Positions 44,281 through 52,941 of a DNA stretch of 64,000 bases are shown piece after piece (position 1 is the first letter of the stretch; every line of letters begins with the position of its first letter). The translations under genes and the position numbers were made by a program. The notes beneath the pieces are model-generated. The model saw only the letters and a program-made list of their open reading frames with translations. It was not told the origin of the DNA and searched no databases. The stretch is from Pseudofrankia saprophytica (GTDB taxonomy: Bacteria; Actinomycetota; Actinomycetes; Frankiales; Frankiaceae), in the NCBI RefSeq assembly GCF_000235425.2, contig NZ_KI912266.1:1457900-1521899 (forward strand), read 5' to 3'.

Positions 44281-44672
44281 CAGTCCTCACGCCGCGTGGG
44301 TCGGCTCGCCGTCGCGTTGACGCCGCGCGGGCCGGACCGGCGAGCCGGCGGAGCCGTGCCAGCCCGCCGTGGCGTGCCTGCGACGACGGTACGGACCGAA
44401 CCGTCTATCCGGGAGATCATCGCTTGGTATTTACCGCCTGGACACAAGTGTTCGTGGGCCAGGCGCGTGCCGCGTCCGCGGGCTCGCGCTCCCGGTACCC
44501 GGCCGCGGAGATCGCGGCGTACCTCGCGGCCGAGTGGCTGTCCGGTGCGCGACGACGCGAGTCGCGCGACACGGGTTTACGGGTTCCACGAAAAAGTGCT
44601 ATCACTTTGATAGACGCCGAGCGGGTGCCGCCATCGGGGTGGCTCGCTCGTCGGATCGGAGGAGAGACCGCC
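44281..44672. other. Divergent regulatory region
   Basis: 392 bases with no convincing gene. It holds the SPFH operon's candidate operator (listed separately at 44593-44613) and GGAGGAGAG (44658-44666) as ribosome site. The minus-strand side should hold the promoter of the deaminase gene. Confidence 0.45.
44593..44613 (+). promoter_or_regulatory. Overlapping palindromes before the SPFH operon
   Basis: AAAGTG-CTAT-CACTTT (44593-44608) and CTATCA-CTT-TGATAG (44599-44613) overlap. Both are perfect. They are 60 bases before the SPFH ATG, suited to the ribbon-helix-helix protein coded by the second gene of the operon. Confidence 0.55.
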
Positions 44673-45665
44673 ATGACCACGGGTAACCCGCCCCAGGCGC
44701 CGATGGGCCCAGAAGGCCCGGACGCACACCGGGACACCCTCGAGCCTGATGACGTGGTCGACATGCCCCAGCCGCGGGTGCGGGAACGGGCGATGACAGG
44801 CCTCTCGGGCGCGGTCGGCTTCCTGGGCGCGCTCCTGATCTTCGTGATCGGGGTGGCGCTGATCGTGCTCGCGGGCCTGCTGTTCGACAACGGCACAGGT
44901 GGCGGCGGCGCGGCCGCACTCGTCGTCGGCATCCTCGCCCTGATCGCCAGCTTCGTGTTCCTCGGTGGGCTGACCGCCGTCGCTCCGGGGCAGGCGCGGG
45001 TCGTGACGCTGTTCGGCCGCTATGTCGGGACGATCCGGGTCACCGGCCTGCGCTGGGTGAACCCGTTCACCAACCGGCGCAAGGTCTCGACACGGATCCG
45101 CAACCACGAGACCGGCGTCGCCAAGGTCAACGACGCCGACGGCAATCCGATCGAGATCTCGGCCGTGGTGGTGTGGCAGGTCGCCGACACCGCCCAGGCT
45201 CTGTTCGAGGTCGACGACTTCGTCGAGTTCGTCGCCATCCAGACAGAGACCGCCGTTCGGCACATCGCTACCCGATACCCGTACGACGCGCACGACACAG
45301 GGCAGATGTCGCTGCGCGAGAACGCCGACGAGGTCACCGGCAAGCTGTCGGTCGAGATCGGGGCTCGGGTGGCGTCAGCCGGTGTCCATGTCATCGAGTC
45401 GCGGATCACCCGGCTTGCCTACGCACCCGAGATCGCCCAGGCGATGTTGCGCCGTCAGCAGGCGAACGCGGTCGTCGCCGCCAGGTCCCGGATCGTCGAG
45501 GGCGCGGTCGGCATGGTGGAGACGGCGCTGGCCCGGCTGGAGAGCCAGGACGTCGTCGAACTGGATGAGGAGCGTAAGGCGACCATGGTTAGCAACCTGC
45601 TCGTGGTGCTGTGCAGTGAGCAGTCGACCCAACCGGTGGTGAACGCCGGATCGCTCTACCACTGA
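44673..45665 (+). CDS. SPFH/Band 7 membrane protein
   Basis: 330 residues. The N-terminal polar stretch leads to two membrane helices (about 45-68 and 75-96), then the SPFH domain with [20 protein letters not shown] and [48 protein letters not shown]. This family (stomatin, prohibitin, flotillin, HflK/C) forms membrane-bound rings and microdomains. C-terminal helices with [22 protein letters not shown] are typical of oligomerising coiled coils. It is followed after 10 bases by a ribbon-helix-helix gene and then by a GPP34 gene. ATG 44673 with GGAGGAGAG. Confidence 0.88.
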   Translation: MTTGNPPQAPMGPEGPDAHRDTLEPDDVVDMPQPRVRERAMTGLSGAVGFLGALLIFVIGVALIVLAGLLFDNGTGGGGAAALVVGILALIASFVFLGGLTAVAPGQARVVTLFGRYVGTIRVTGLRWVNPFTNRRKVSTRIRNHETGVAKVNDADGNPIEISAVVVWQVADTAQALFEVDDFVEFVAIQTETAVRHIATRYPYDAHDTGQMSLRENADEVTGKLSVEIGARVASAGVHVIESRITRLAYAPEIAQAMLRRQQANAVVAARSRIVEGAVGMVETALARLESQDVVELDEERKATMVSNLLVVLCSEQSTQPVVNAGSLYH

Positions 45666-45675
45666 TCCGCGGCCC

Positions 45676-46008
45676 GTGACGGAGCGGAAGAAGATCCTGC
45701 TACGGCTCGACCCGGCCGTCCACGACGCGCTGGCGCGGTGGGCCGGCGACGAACTGCGCAGCACGAACGCCCAGATCGAGTTCCTGCTGCGGGGGGCGCT
45801 GTCGTCCGCCGGCCGCCTGCCAGGCACCGTCGGCCGGATACCGCGCCGCGGTCGGCCGCCCAAGTCGGCCACCGGGACATCCTCACCGGCCGGTGAGGAC
45901 AAGCTCACCGTCGGCGTCGCCGACGAGGCGGAGCTCACCGCCGGTGTCGCCGACGAGGCCGAGCTCGAGGCTTCCCACGACCACCCAGCCGATGACGACG
46001 ACTCATGA
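45676..46008 (+). CDS. Ribbon-helix-helix (Arc/CopG-like) DNA-binding protein
   Basis: 110 residues. TERKKILLRLDPAVHDALARWAGDELRSTNAQIEFLLRGAL is a clear RHH motif (residues 2-43), as in Arc repressors. The tail is basic (GRIPRRGRPPK, a minor-groove AT-hook-like segment) and then acidic, with a duplicated stretch GVADEAEL coded by a tandem repeat in the DNA (45911-45969). GTG 45676 follows the SPFH stop by 10 bases. It may autoregulate the operon via the palindromes at 44593-44613. RHH proteins often pair with toxins, but none is seen. Confidence 0.82.
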   Translation: MTERKKILLRLDPAVHDALARWAGDELRSTNAQIEFLLRGALSSAGRLPGTVGRIPRRGRPPKSATGTSSPAGEDKLTVGVADEAELTAGVADEAELEASHDHPADDDDS

Positions 46009-46041
46009 CTCCCAGCACCGCATGGACCCGAGGAGCATGCC

Positions 46042-46743
46042 GTGGAGCTGCCCGACTCGCTGCCAGCCCAGCTTTACCTGCTGACCTACAACCCCGAGAA
46101 AGAACGGATGGACGGCTGCGTCGCCAGCGGCTACCTCGGACCGGCGCTGCGCGCCGCGGCCCTGCTGGAACTGCGGCGGCGCGGCCGGATCCTCGACGAG
46201 GCCGGCAAGGTGGCCCCGGTCTCGGGAGCCCGTGCCACCGGCCGGATCGGCCCGCCCGGTGCCGCCCGCGGGCTGACGCTCGACGACCCGATCCTGGCGC
46301 GGGTACTGGAGCAGGTCGGGGCTTCCGGGCGCCAGCGCTCCTGGAAGCACTGGATCGGCAAGGACAACCGGCGTACGACCCGGTGTGCCCGCGACTACCT
46401 GGAGGCCGGCCGCTGGATCCGAGTGGATCGGACACGAGTTCTCGGGATCTTCCCGCGCACGGTCGTGACCGTTCGCGACCCGCGAACGGTGCGGGCGTTG
46501 ATCAACGATGTGCGCCGCGCGCTTCGCGGCCCGACCTCGGTGGACCGCCTCGACGGCCGTGACCGCCAGCTCGCCGCGCTCGGCGCCCTGGCCGAGATTC
46601 GCGTCCTCGCCACCTGGCGGGAGCGGCGCGCGCACAAGGCCCGTATCGGCGAGCTCACCGCCTCCATCGCCCCGGCCGGCCACGCCCTGCACAAGGTCGT
46701 CCAGGCCCAGAAGGCCGAGCACAGCGCCGGAGCCGGAGGATGA
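46042..46743 (+). CDS. GPP34/GOLPH3-like protein
   Basis: 233 residues. LPAQLYLLTYNPEKERM and LGPALRAAALLELRRRGRI are the opening of the GPP34 family; eukaryotic GOLPH3 binds phosphatidylinositol 4-phosphate on Golgi membranes. The middle DDPILARVLEQVG and RRTTRCARDYLEAGRWIRVDR and the C-terminal helix RDRQLAALGALAEIR complete the fold. Actinobacteria have many copies and their role is unknown. Together with the SPFH protein it suggests a membrane-organising unit. GTG start 33 bases after the RHH gene. Confidence 0.85.
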   Translation: MELPDSLPAQLYLLTYNPEKERMDGCVASGYLGPALRAAALLELRRRGRILDEAGKVAPVSGARATGRIGPPGAARGLTLDDPILARVLEQVGASGRQRSWKHWIGKDNRRTTRCARDYLEAGRWIRVDRTRVLGIFPRTVVTVRDPRTVRALINDVRRALRGPTSVDRLDGRDRQLAALGALAEIRVLATWRERRAHKARIGELTASIAPAGHALHKVVQAQKAEHSAGAGG

Positions 46744-46745
46744 GC

Positions 46746-46762
46746 CAGCCCCGACAGGGCTG
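46746..46762. terminator. Short hairpin after the GPP34 gene
   Basis: CAGCCC-CGACA-GGGCTG directly follows the stop of the GPP34 gene, before the convergent MFS gene. The stem is only 6 bp, so the assignment is tentative. Confidence 0.35.
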
Positions 46763-46816
46763 ACCGGGCGGTCGACCGTCACTCGGCGGGCCTTCGGGAG
46801 GAGCGGTGGGGCGAGC

Positions 46817-48160
46817 TCAGGCACGGCTGACGTCGGCGTCGGCGTCGGCGCCGACGCCGACGCCGGGAACGTCATCGAGGACGCCGGCCGTCATCGGCGC
46901 GTCGAGCCAGGGCTCGCGCAGCAGGGGCAGGCCGGCCGTGATCACGACCGCCAGCAGGGTGAACGCGATCGCCGGATGGTCGAGCAGGCCCTGGACGGCC
47001 AGCGAGGCGACGACGCCGCCCGCGTTGCCGGCGAGCCAGACGAGGGCGGCGAGCGTAGCCGTGTCGCCGCCCTGCCGGGTCTCGGCGACCTCGAGGAGGA
47101 CCGGCAGGTCGGCGAGCAGCAGCAGGCCTATCGCGCTGACCGCGACGGCGGCTGTCAGGACGCCCGGCGCGGCCGCGAGCGCCACGCAGCCCACGACCGT
47201 CACCGCGACCGAGAGCCGTACGACGGCGGTCCGCCGCGAGCGGCGGGCCGCCCAGGACGGCAGCACCGCTGAGCCGACCGTGCCGGCGACGACCATCCCG
47301 AGCAGCAGCGCGCCGGCGGCGTCCGCGGACACCCCGGCGGGTTCGAGGAGCGCCTGCAACCAGGTCGTCAGCGCGATGAACACCCCGAAACCCAGCGTGA
47401 CCAGGATGACCAGCCGGCGGACCCGGCCGTCCCCCCACAGCCGGCGCACGGCGCCCGGTCGTGCGCTGCCAGGCGCCGTGCCACCGGCCACGGTCGACTC
47501 GGCCTCGTCGGTGAAGGGTCCGGGGTGGCGGAGCACGGCCAGCACCGCCAGCGCCGCGGCGACGGCGAGCACCGCCTGGACGGTGAGCAGGGTGGTCATC
47601 CGGTCCGCGCCGACGGCCGCGCCGAGCACGAAGGCGCAGATCATGCCGACGAACAGCGATGCCGACCCGAGGGCGATGCCGGTCGCCCGGTGCCGGTGCG
47701 CCAGGTAGCCGCCGGCGAGCGTCGTCACCGCGCCCAGGACCAGTGGCTGTGCGACGGCCACCAGCAGCTGCCCGGCGATGGCCGCGCCGAACCCGCCGCC
47801 CGCGAGCCGCGCGAGGCCGCCCGCTGCGGTGAGCACCGCGCCGACGGCGAGCCAGGTGCGGAACGACCGGTCCAGCAGCTTGCCTGCTGGAATCCCGAGA
47901 ACGACGTACAACAGCGGGAAGACGTTAGCCAGCGTTCCGATCGCGCCCTCGGACACGTGATAGTGCTTCGCCGCGTCCGTCGTGATGGGCGCATAGGTAA
48001 GCCAGAGCATCTGGGTACAGGCGGCGACCGCGGCGTAACCGGCCAGCGCTGCCCAGCGGCTCACGGGCTCGCCACCCGCCGCCGGCGTGCTCGCGGCGTC
48101 GGGTTCGGGTGCCGTCCGGGGGGCGCCGGGTGCGTCGTCACGGTTGGCCTGCCGCTCCAC
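46817..48160 (-). CDS. MFS transporter
   Basis: 447 residues from GTG 48160. Twelve hydrophobic segments; the loop between helices 2 and 3 holds GIPAGKLLDRSFR, a version of the MFS motif A. It belongs to the drug/sugar-exporter branches with low homology to characterised members; substrate unknown. The GTG at 48160 follows AAGGAGGG by 5 bases, which is better than the ATG-like start at 48211. The C-terminus ends in Gly-Val-Gly-Ala-Asp-Ala repeats from a 6-bp tandem repeat (GTCGGC). Convergent with the GPP34 gene. Confidence 0.85.
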   Translation of the reverse strand: MERQANRDDAPGAPRTAPEPDAASTPAAGGEPVSRWAALAGYAAVAACTQMLWLTYAPITTDAAKHYHVSEGAIGTLANVFPLLYVVLGIPAGKLLDRSFRTWLAVGAVLTAAGGLARLAGGGFGAAIAGQLLVAVAQPLVLGAVTTLAGGYLAHRHRATGIALGSASLFVGMICAFVLGAAVGADRMTTLLTVQAVLAVAAALAVLAVLRHPGPFTDEAESTVAGGTAPGSARPGAVRRLWGDGRVRRLVILVTLGFGVFIALTTWLQALLEPAGVSADAAGALLLGMVVAGTVGSAVLPSWAARRSRRTAVVRLSVAVTVVGCVALAAAPGVLTAAVAVSAIGLLLLADLPVLLEVAETRQGGDTATLAALVWLAGNAGGVVASLAVQGLLDHPAIAFTLLAVVITAGLPLLREPWLDAPMTAGVLDDVPGVGVGADADADVSRA

Positions 48161-48252
48161 GTGCCCTCCTTGGCTCGTAGCCAGGATGGGGACACGGGTC
48201 GAATCGGTCAATCCGGGCTGATCGACCGGCCGTCCGGGTGAGGTGGAAGGCT

Positions 48253-48903
48253 ATGAGCGTGCGTGTCGTGCTCGCCGAGGACCTGGCCCTGCTGCGTGAC
48301 GGATTGATCAGGCTGTTGACGGCCTACGACTTCGAGGTGGTCGAGGCGGTCGACAATGGTCCGTCACTGGTGCGCGCGCTGACCGCGCACCGGCCCGATG
48401 TCGCCGTCGTCGACGTCCGGCTGCCGCCGACCTTCACCGACGAGGGCCTGCTCGCGGCGATCGAGGCCCGTTCGCGCATCCCCGGCCTTCCGGTACTCGT
48501 CCTCTCCCAGGACGTGCAGCCGCTGTATGCCCGCGAGCTGCTGGCCAGCCCCGGAGGCGGGGTCGGCTACCTGCTCAAGGACCGGGTCAGCGACGTCGGC
48601 CAGTTCGTCGACGCGATTCGCCGGGTCGCCGCCGGTGGATCCGCGATGGACCCGGAGGTGGTGGCCGAGCTGCTGACCAGGCGTTCCCGGGACGAGCCTC
48701 TGCGCACCCTGACGGCTCGCGAGCGCGAGGTTCTCGGGCTCATGGCCGAGGGACGCTCGAACGCGGCCATCGCCGGCCGCCTGTTCGTCACCGAGAAAGC
48801 CGTCGGCAAGCACACCAACAACATCTTCAGCAAGCTGAGCCTGCCGCCGTCCGCTGACGACAACCGCCGCGTGCTCGCCGTCCTCGCCTATCTGAACTCT
48901 TGA
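48253..48903 (+). CDS. NarL/LuxR-family response regulator
   Basis: 216 residues. Receiver domain (about 1-125) with RVVLAEDLALLRDGL, phospho-acceptor Asp in VVDVRLPP, and VLSQDVQ plus lysine in YLLKDRVSDVG. LuxR HTH (about 150-210): LTAREREVLGLMAEGRSNAAIAGRLFVTEKAVGKHTNNIFSKL. It should activate transcription after phosphorylation. No histidine kinase is adjacent, so it is an orphan here. ATG 48253 follows GGAAGG; GTG 48238 is an upstream alternative. It ends in a perfect 22-bp hairpin beginning at its stop codon. Confidence 0.9.
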   Translation: MSVRVVLAEDLALLRDGLIRLLTAYDFEVVEAVDNGPSLVRALTAHRPDVAVVDVRLPPTFTDEGLLAAIEARSRIPGLPVLVLSQDVQPLYARELLASPGGGVGYLLKDRVSDVGQFVDAIRRVAAGGSAMDPEVVAELLTRRSRDEPLRTLTAREREVLGLMAEGRSNAAIAGRLFVTEKAVGKHTNNIFSKLSLPPSADDNRRVLAVLAYLNS

Positions 48904-48949
48904 CGCGGGCTTGGGTGAGGCGACCGGCGCCTCACCCAAGCCCGCGTCA
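48901..48949. terminator. 22-bp perfect hairpin spanning two stop codons
   Basis: TGACGCGGGCTTGGGTGAGG plus CG (48901-48922) is mirrored at 48928-48949 around the loop ACCGG. The first three bases are the TGA stop of the response regulator; the last three (TCA) are the stop of the convergent PGRP gene. It thus serves both genes as a bidirectional terminator. Confidence 0.85.
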
Positions 48950-49756
48950 GACCCAGCGGTTCATGCCGGTGAGGATGTAGCCGATCTTCAGCCAGCTTTC
49001 CTGGCCGACGACGCCGTCCGGGGAGATCGGGCCGTAGTACGGCGAGTTGAGCCGCTGCAGCGAGCCGACCCTGGCCACGGTCTTCGGGCCGAAGGCGCCG
49101 TCGGGCGTGAGCCGGTTCGGGTCGCCGGTCGGCGCCTCGTGGCCGAAGATGATGTTCAGTGCGTTCTGGAGGGTGACGACCGCCGGGCCGCGGTCACCCT
49201 GTCGCAGGGTCGGCATCGAGACATAGCGCTGCCGCGCCTGCGTGGTGCTGGAGTCCCCGCTCATCGCCAGCGCGGCCGCCAGGATGTCCGGCCGGCGGTT
49301 CGCGCGGATGGTGCCGGGGCAGGAGTGGTTGCCCCAGGGCACACCTCCCATGCGATGGGTGCCGAGGCCGTACCCGTCCACGCTGTCGGTTACCTCGGCC
49401 TTCCAGCCGAACTCAGCCATTCCCCACGCGTACAACTCGGCGATCCGCTGAACCTGGACGGGGGTGTAGTCCTCGGTGTCGTAGCCCTCACATTCCACCG
49501 AGATCCAGTACGGGTTGCCGTCGGCCTGCGCCCAGGCGCGTTTGTCCAGCTCGACGTACTGCTCGAGCGCGCCGCCCTTGGACACCCACAGGTGGCTGGA
49601 GACCTCCGTCGCCGGGTTGTTGAACATCCCGTACAGCGAGCCGTTGCCCACCTGGACGTGCGGGATCAAACCCCTGGTCGGCTGCAGCATCGTGCCGGAA
49701 GTGTTGCGGACCGGGCGCCAGGTGGCGGGCGCGTATCGGGTGGCGGCCACGGTCAT
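48947..49756 (-). CDS. PGRP-type amidase with peptidoglycan-binding domain
   Basis: 269 residues from ATG 49756. Residues about 15-160 are an amidase_2/PGRP fold, with zinc ligands probably H33 (LIPHVQVG) and the H144/C146 pair (GNHSCPG). Residues about 190-265 are a peptidoglycan-binding repeat with LRQGDRGPAVVTLQNAL and DGAFGPKT. It would cut the bond between N-acetylmuramic acid and the stem peptide. No signal peptide is visible from this start; the extension to 49942 is Gly/Arg-rich and gives no signal either, so export is unclear and a phage-type lysin is one possibility. Confidence 0.8.
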   Translation of the reverse strand: MTVAATRYAPATWRPVRNTSGTMLQPTRGLIPHVQVGNGSLYGMFNNPATEVSSHLWVSKGGALEQYVELDKRAWAQADGNPYWISVECEGYDTEDYTPVQVQRIAELYAWGMAEFGWKAEVTDSVDGYGLGTHRMGGVPWGNHSCPGTIRANRRPDILAAALAMSGDSSTTQARQRYVSMPTLRQGDRGPAVVTLQNALNIIFGHEAPTGDPNRLTPDGAFGPKTVARVGSLQRLNSPYYGPISPDGVVGQESWLKIGYILTGMNRWV

Positions 49757-50169
49757 CGCCCCCGCCGTCGCGGTGTGACGGTCGCGACCATCGCGCCGCG
49801 CGAGCCCCGTGCCGCCCTTGCCGTACTCGTCCGTGTGTCCATGAGAACCCCTGTTGCCGCCTTTGCCTGTTTCGGAAATCCTGGCGTGCCGCGCCGGCCG
49901 TGCCGTCGCCGGCCCTGACCAGAAAAGCGCAACTTGCGGCAAACATCGCCTGTGGTATCCGTCACGCCTTAGCTGCCGGCTCGACAGGCCATCGACTAAT
50001 AGGACCGTTACCAGCGGAGATACGTTGCGCCGGTCTGATCCACGCGGCCCGCGCGAGTGTCCACAAGCAGTGCACTCATGACCCGAACGGTGACAGTCCG
50101 CCTATCCGCGGCTGGTCGAGGGCGGTGTAGGTCCACACACCCACGGGGCCGGTGGGTGCCTGGCAGGTG

Positions 50170-50214
50170 GCCTGGCCGGGGGCGGGGCGCGCGGCGCCCC
50201 GCCCCCGGCCAGGC
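50170..50214. terminator. Hairpin at the MMPL gene end
   Basis: GCCTGGCCGGGGGCGGGGC (50170-50188) is mirrored at 50196-50214 with a 7-base loop; the right arm ends just before the MMPL stop codon (50215-50217). It should terminate the minus-strand MMPL transcript. Confidence 0.7.
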
Positions 50215-52767
50215 TCAGGAAAGCGCGTCGCCGGGGACCGAGGGGTCCAGCGTCCGGGCCTCGCCCGTCGGCGGCTGGTCAGGCACCCGCGGGCCGGTGC
50301 CCTTCTTCGGGCGGTGGACCCAGCCGCGGTCATCCATCCACACCAACAGCGGCGGCAGCACGACCAGGGCGGACAGCAAGGCAACCGCGACGTTGACGGC
50401 GACCAGCAGGCCGAAGTCCCGCAGCAGCGGCAACGAGCTGAACGCCAGCACCAGGATGCCGATGACCGCCGCGGCCGCGGACACGAGGAAGGCCCGCCCC
50501 GTACGCGCCGCCGCCTCGTCGACCGCCTCCCGCGGCGAGCGCCCGCGGGCCCGCTCCTCGAGATGGCGCTGAACGATCAGCGTGGTGAACTCGGTGCACA
50601 GCGCGATGACCAGCGGACCGCTGACGACGGTCAGCGGCGAGAGCTCCAGGCCGGACAGCCAGGCGATCAGCGAGGTGAGCCCGACCGCGATCAGGACCGG
50701 CACCACCGACAGCAGTGCCTTGACCGGTCCGCGGTAGCGCAGCAGCAGCACCAGGAAGACGCCCAGCAGCGCGAAGTAGGTGAACTCGACCCGGTTCTTC
50801 CCGATGTTGTCCAGTAGCCCGGCGCCGACCACAGCGAGGCCCGACGGAGTGGCCCGCACACCCTCCGGGGGGTTCACCGTCGCCCTGATGTCCTTGACGA
50901 CGACCGCGCGCTGCTCGAGCGTGCGCGGGCCGGTCTGGAAGATCAGGTTGAGTGCGCCGGCGTCGCCGTTCGCGTTCGAGAGGTTCACCGTGCTGCGCTT
51001 GATCGCCTCGGGGGCGACCTGGTAGGCCGCGCGGACGTCGTCTCCGGTCGGCGGCACCGTCTTCGCGCCCGGGACGTCGAGCAGGAAGCCGACGGTGGTG
51101 ACCAGGCTCGAGGCGTTGGTCAGGTCATCGTGGTGCTTCGCGAGCTGCTGACGGGCGAAGCCGTCGACGAACGCCACCGTCTGGTCGTCGAAGACGTTGT
51201 TCGACTGGACGAAGACGCCGAGCTCGCTGGTCGTGCCCGTGTGGTCGCTCAGGTAGTCGAGGTCCTTGACCACCTGGCTGCCCTGGTTGACCCACTTCTG
51301 CGGGTCCGTCTGCACCTTCAGATTGCCCTCGGTGACCGCGCCACCGGCGAACAGCGCGACCGCGATGACGACCAGCGGAATGGCCGCGGCGCGCGGGAGC
51401 GAGCCGAGCGCGACCGTGGCGCGCCCCAGTGGCCCGCGGGTGTAGTCCCTGGCGGGCGTCGGCTTGCGTCGCTCGCGCCACGCCAGCGACGTGGACGTCA
51501 GCAGTATGGTCGCGATGACGATCACCGGCAGGCCGATGGCCAGCAGCACGCCGAAGTCGCGGATCATCGGCACCGCGCTGAACTCCAGCGCCAGGAAGGC
51601 GACGACGGCGGCGACGGTCGCGAGCGCCAGGCTCGGCACCAGTCGGCGCAGCGTCTCGGCGACCGGATGGTCGGCGCGGTCGAGCTGCGCCTCCTCCTCC
51701 ACCCGGCTGTGCAGCTGGACGGCGAAGTCGATGCCCACGCCGAGCAGTACGGGTAGCCCGCTGATCGTCACGATGTTGAGTGGAAGGCCCACGTAGCCGG
51801 CGAGACCAAACGCCCAGACCTGGCCGATGACGACGACGCCGAGCGGCAGCAGCCGCCAGCGCACGGCGAACGCCACCAGCAGCAGCCCGATCATCAGCGC
51901 GGCCGCGATCGCGCCGAGGGTGAGGAACCCACTGCGCAGGTAGTCGTTGATGTCGCGCAGCAGCACCGTGGCGCCGGTGGTGACGACGTGCGCGTTGTCG
52001 AAGTGCCGCGCCGCCATCGCGTCCTCCACGAGGGAGGCCGCCCCGCCCTCGGTCTTGATGTCCGCGTTGCCGGCGAGCCGCACCACCAGCTGGGCGTTGT
52101 CGTCGTTCGGGAAGAACGGCAGCAGCGAGGTGCGGATCTTGCCGGTGTTGTCGTGGAGCAGGAAGTCGACCCAGGCCGGGTTGCTGAGGGTCTGCTGCGC
52201 GGGCGGGATCTGGTTGATCCGGGTCAGGGTCGCGATCGAGTCCTGGAGGCGCTTTGCCTGCGAGGTGGGATCGGTGTCCCGTTGCTGCGCGCTGAGGAGC
52301 ATCTTTCCGGCCGGGCTGTTCACCGGGTTGCCGTCGGAGCTGGTGACCAGGTTGTGAGTGAACTGCAGGGCGGTCACCGGGGTGATCACCGCGACGATCC
52401 GCGGGTCGGCCTCGAGCTGCTTGGTCACCGCGTCGAACTCGGCGAGGTTGTGCTGGGTAAACAGGTCGGTGAGCTTCTTGCCCTTGTCGACCGTCAGGTC
52501 GGAGATCATCGCCTCGCCGCCGAACAACGACTGGTACGAGACGTTGTCCTTGGCGATCTGCGAGTCGGAGTTCAGGTAGTTGCTCTGGTCGGTGCTGAAC
52601 TCCAGCTGGGTGATGCCGAAGCCGAGGCCCACGGTGAGCAGGACCGCGATGATCGCGACAATGCCGCCACGCTTCCCAGCCTGCTGTGCGACCGACGTCC
52701 AGAAGGCGTCGGAGCGATCAGCTGGCTCGGGTCCGCGCGGCTCGGCGGGACCTGGGGGTGTGGACAC
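50215..52767 (-). CDS. RND/MMPL-type transporter
   Basis: 850 residues. Two repeats, each of one helix, a large extracytoplasmic domain and five helices (helices at about 36-54 and then 280-430; 458-480 and 670-800). The GIDFAVQLHSRVEEE motif and the partner CTEFTTLIVQRHLEER in helices 4 and 10 are the RND proton-relay region of MMPL proteins. These export lipids, siderophores or polyketide lipids across the cell membrane; substrate unknown. A strong hairpin follows its stop. ATG 52765-52767. Confidence 0.85.
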   Translation of the reverse strand: MSTPPGPAEPRGPEPADRSDAFWTSVAQQAGKRGGIVAIIAVLLTVGLGFGITQLEFSTDQSNYLNSDSQIAKDNVSYQSLFGGEAMISDLTVDKGKKLTDLFTQHNLAEFDAVTKQLEADPRIVAVITPVTALQFTHNLVTSSDGNPVNSPAGKMLLSAQQRDTDPTSQAKRLQDSIATLTRINQIPPAQQTLSNPAWVDFLLHDNTGKIRTSLLPFFPNDDNAQLVVRLAGNADIKTEGGAASLVEDAMAARHFDNAHVVTTGATVLLRDINDYLRSGFLTLGAIAAALMIGLLLVAFAVRWRLLPLGVVVIGQVWAFGLAGYVGLPLNIVTISGLPVLLGVGIDFAVQLHSRVEEEAQLDRADHPVAETLRRLVPSLALATVAAVVAFLALEFSAVPMIRDFGVLLAIGLPVIVIATILLTSTSLAWRERRKPTPARDYTRGPLGRATVALGSLPRAAAIPLVVIAVALFAGGAVTEGNLKVQTDPQKWVNQGSQVVKDLDYLSDHTGTTSELGVFVQSNNVFDDQTVAFVDGFARQQLAKHHDDLTNASSLVTTVGFLLDVPGAKTVPPTGDDVRAAYQVAPEAIKRSTVNLSNANGDAGALNLIFQTGPRTLEQRAVVVKDIRATVNPPEGVRATPSGLAVVGAGLLDNIGKNRVEFTYFALLGVFLVLLLRYRGPVKALLSVVPVLIAVGLTSLIAWLSGLELSPLTVVSGPLVIALCTEFTTLIVQRHLEERARGRSPREAVDEAAARTGRAFLVSAAAAVIGILVLAFSSLPLLRDFGLLVAVNVAVALLSALVVLPPLLVWMDDRGWVHRPKKGTGPRVPDQPPTGEARTLDPSVPGDALS

Positions 52768-52941
52768 GAGCGGGCTCCCAGCGGATCGGTGGGGGCGATG
52801 GTGGCAGCCCCGCAGGTTACTTGTGAGTTAGACAACAGACTCCAAGCTGTATAGCCCAGATGACAGCGATATGTGGAGCCCCGACGGGCCACCCGGCACA
52901 ACAACTTCACGACGGAGTCGCGGCATCACCATACGAACCGG
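52768..52941. promoter_or_regulatory. Spacer holding the MMPL promoter
   Basis: 174 bases between the MMPL start and the end of the GNAT gene, both reading on the minus strand. The centre (52815-52860) is AT-richer than its surroundings, so the MMPL promoter likely lies there; I found no definite -35/-10 pair and no strong terminator for the upstream gene. Confidence 0.3.
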
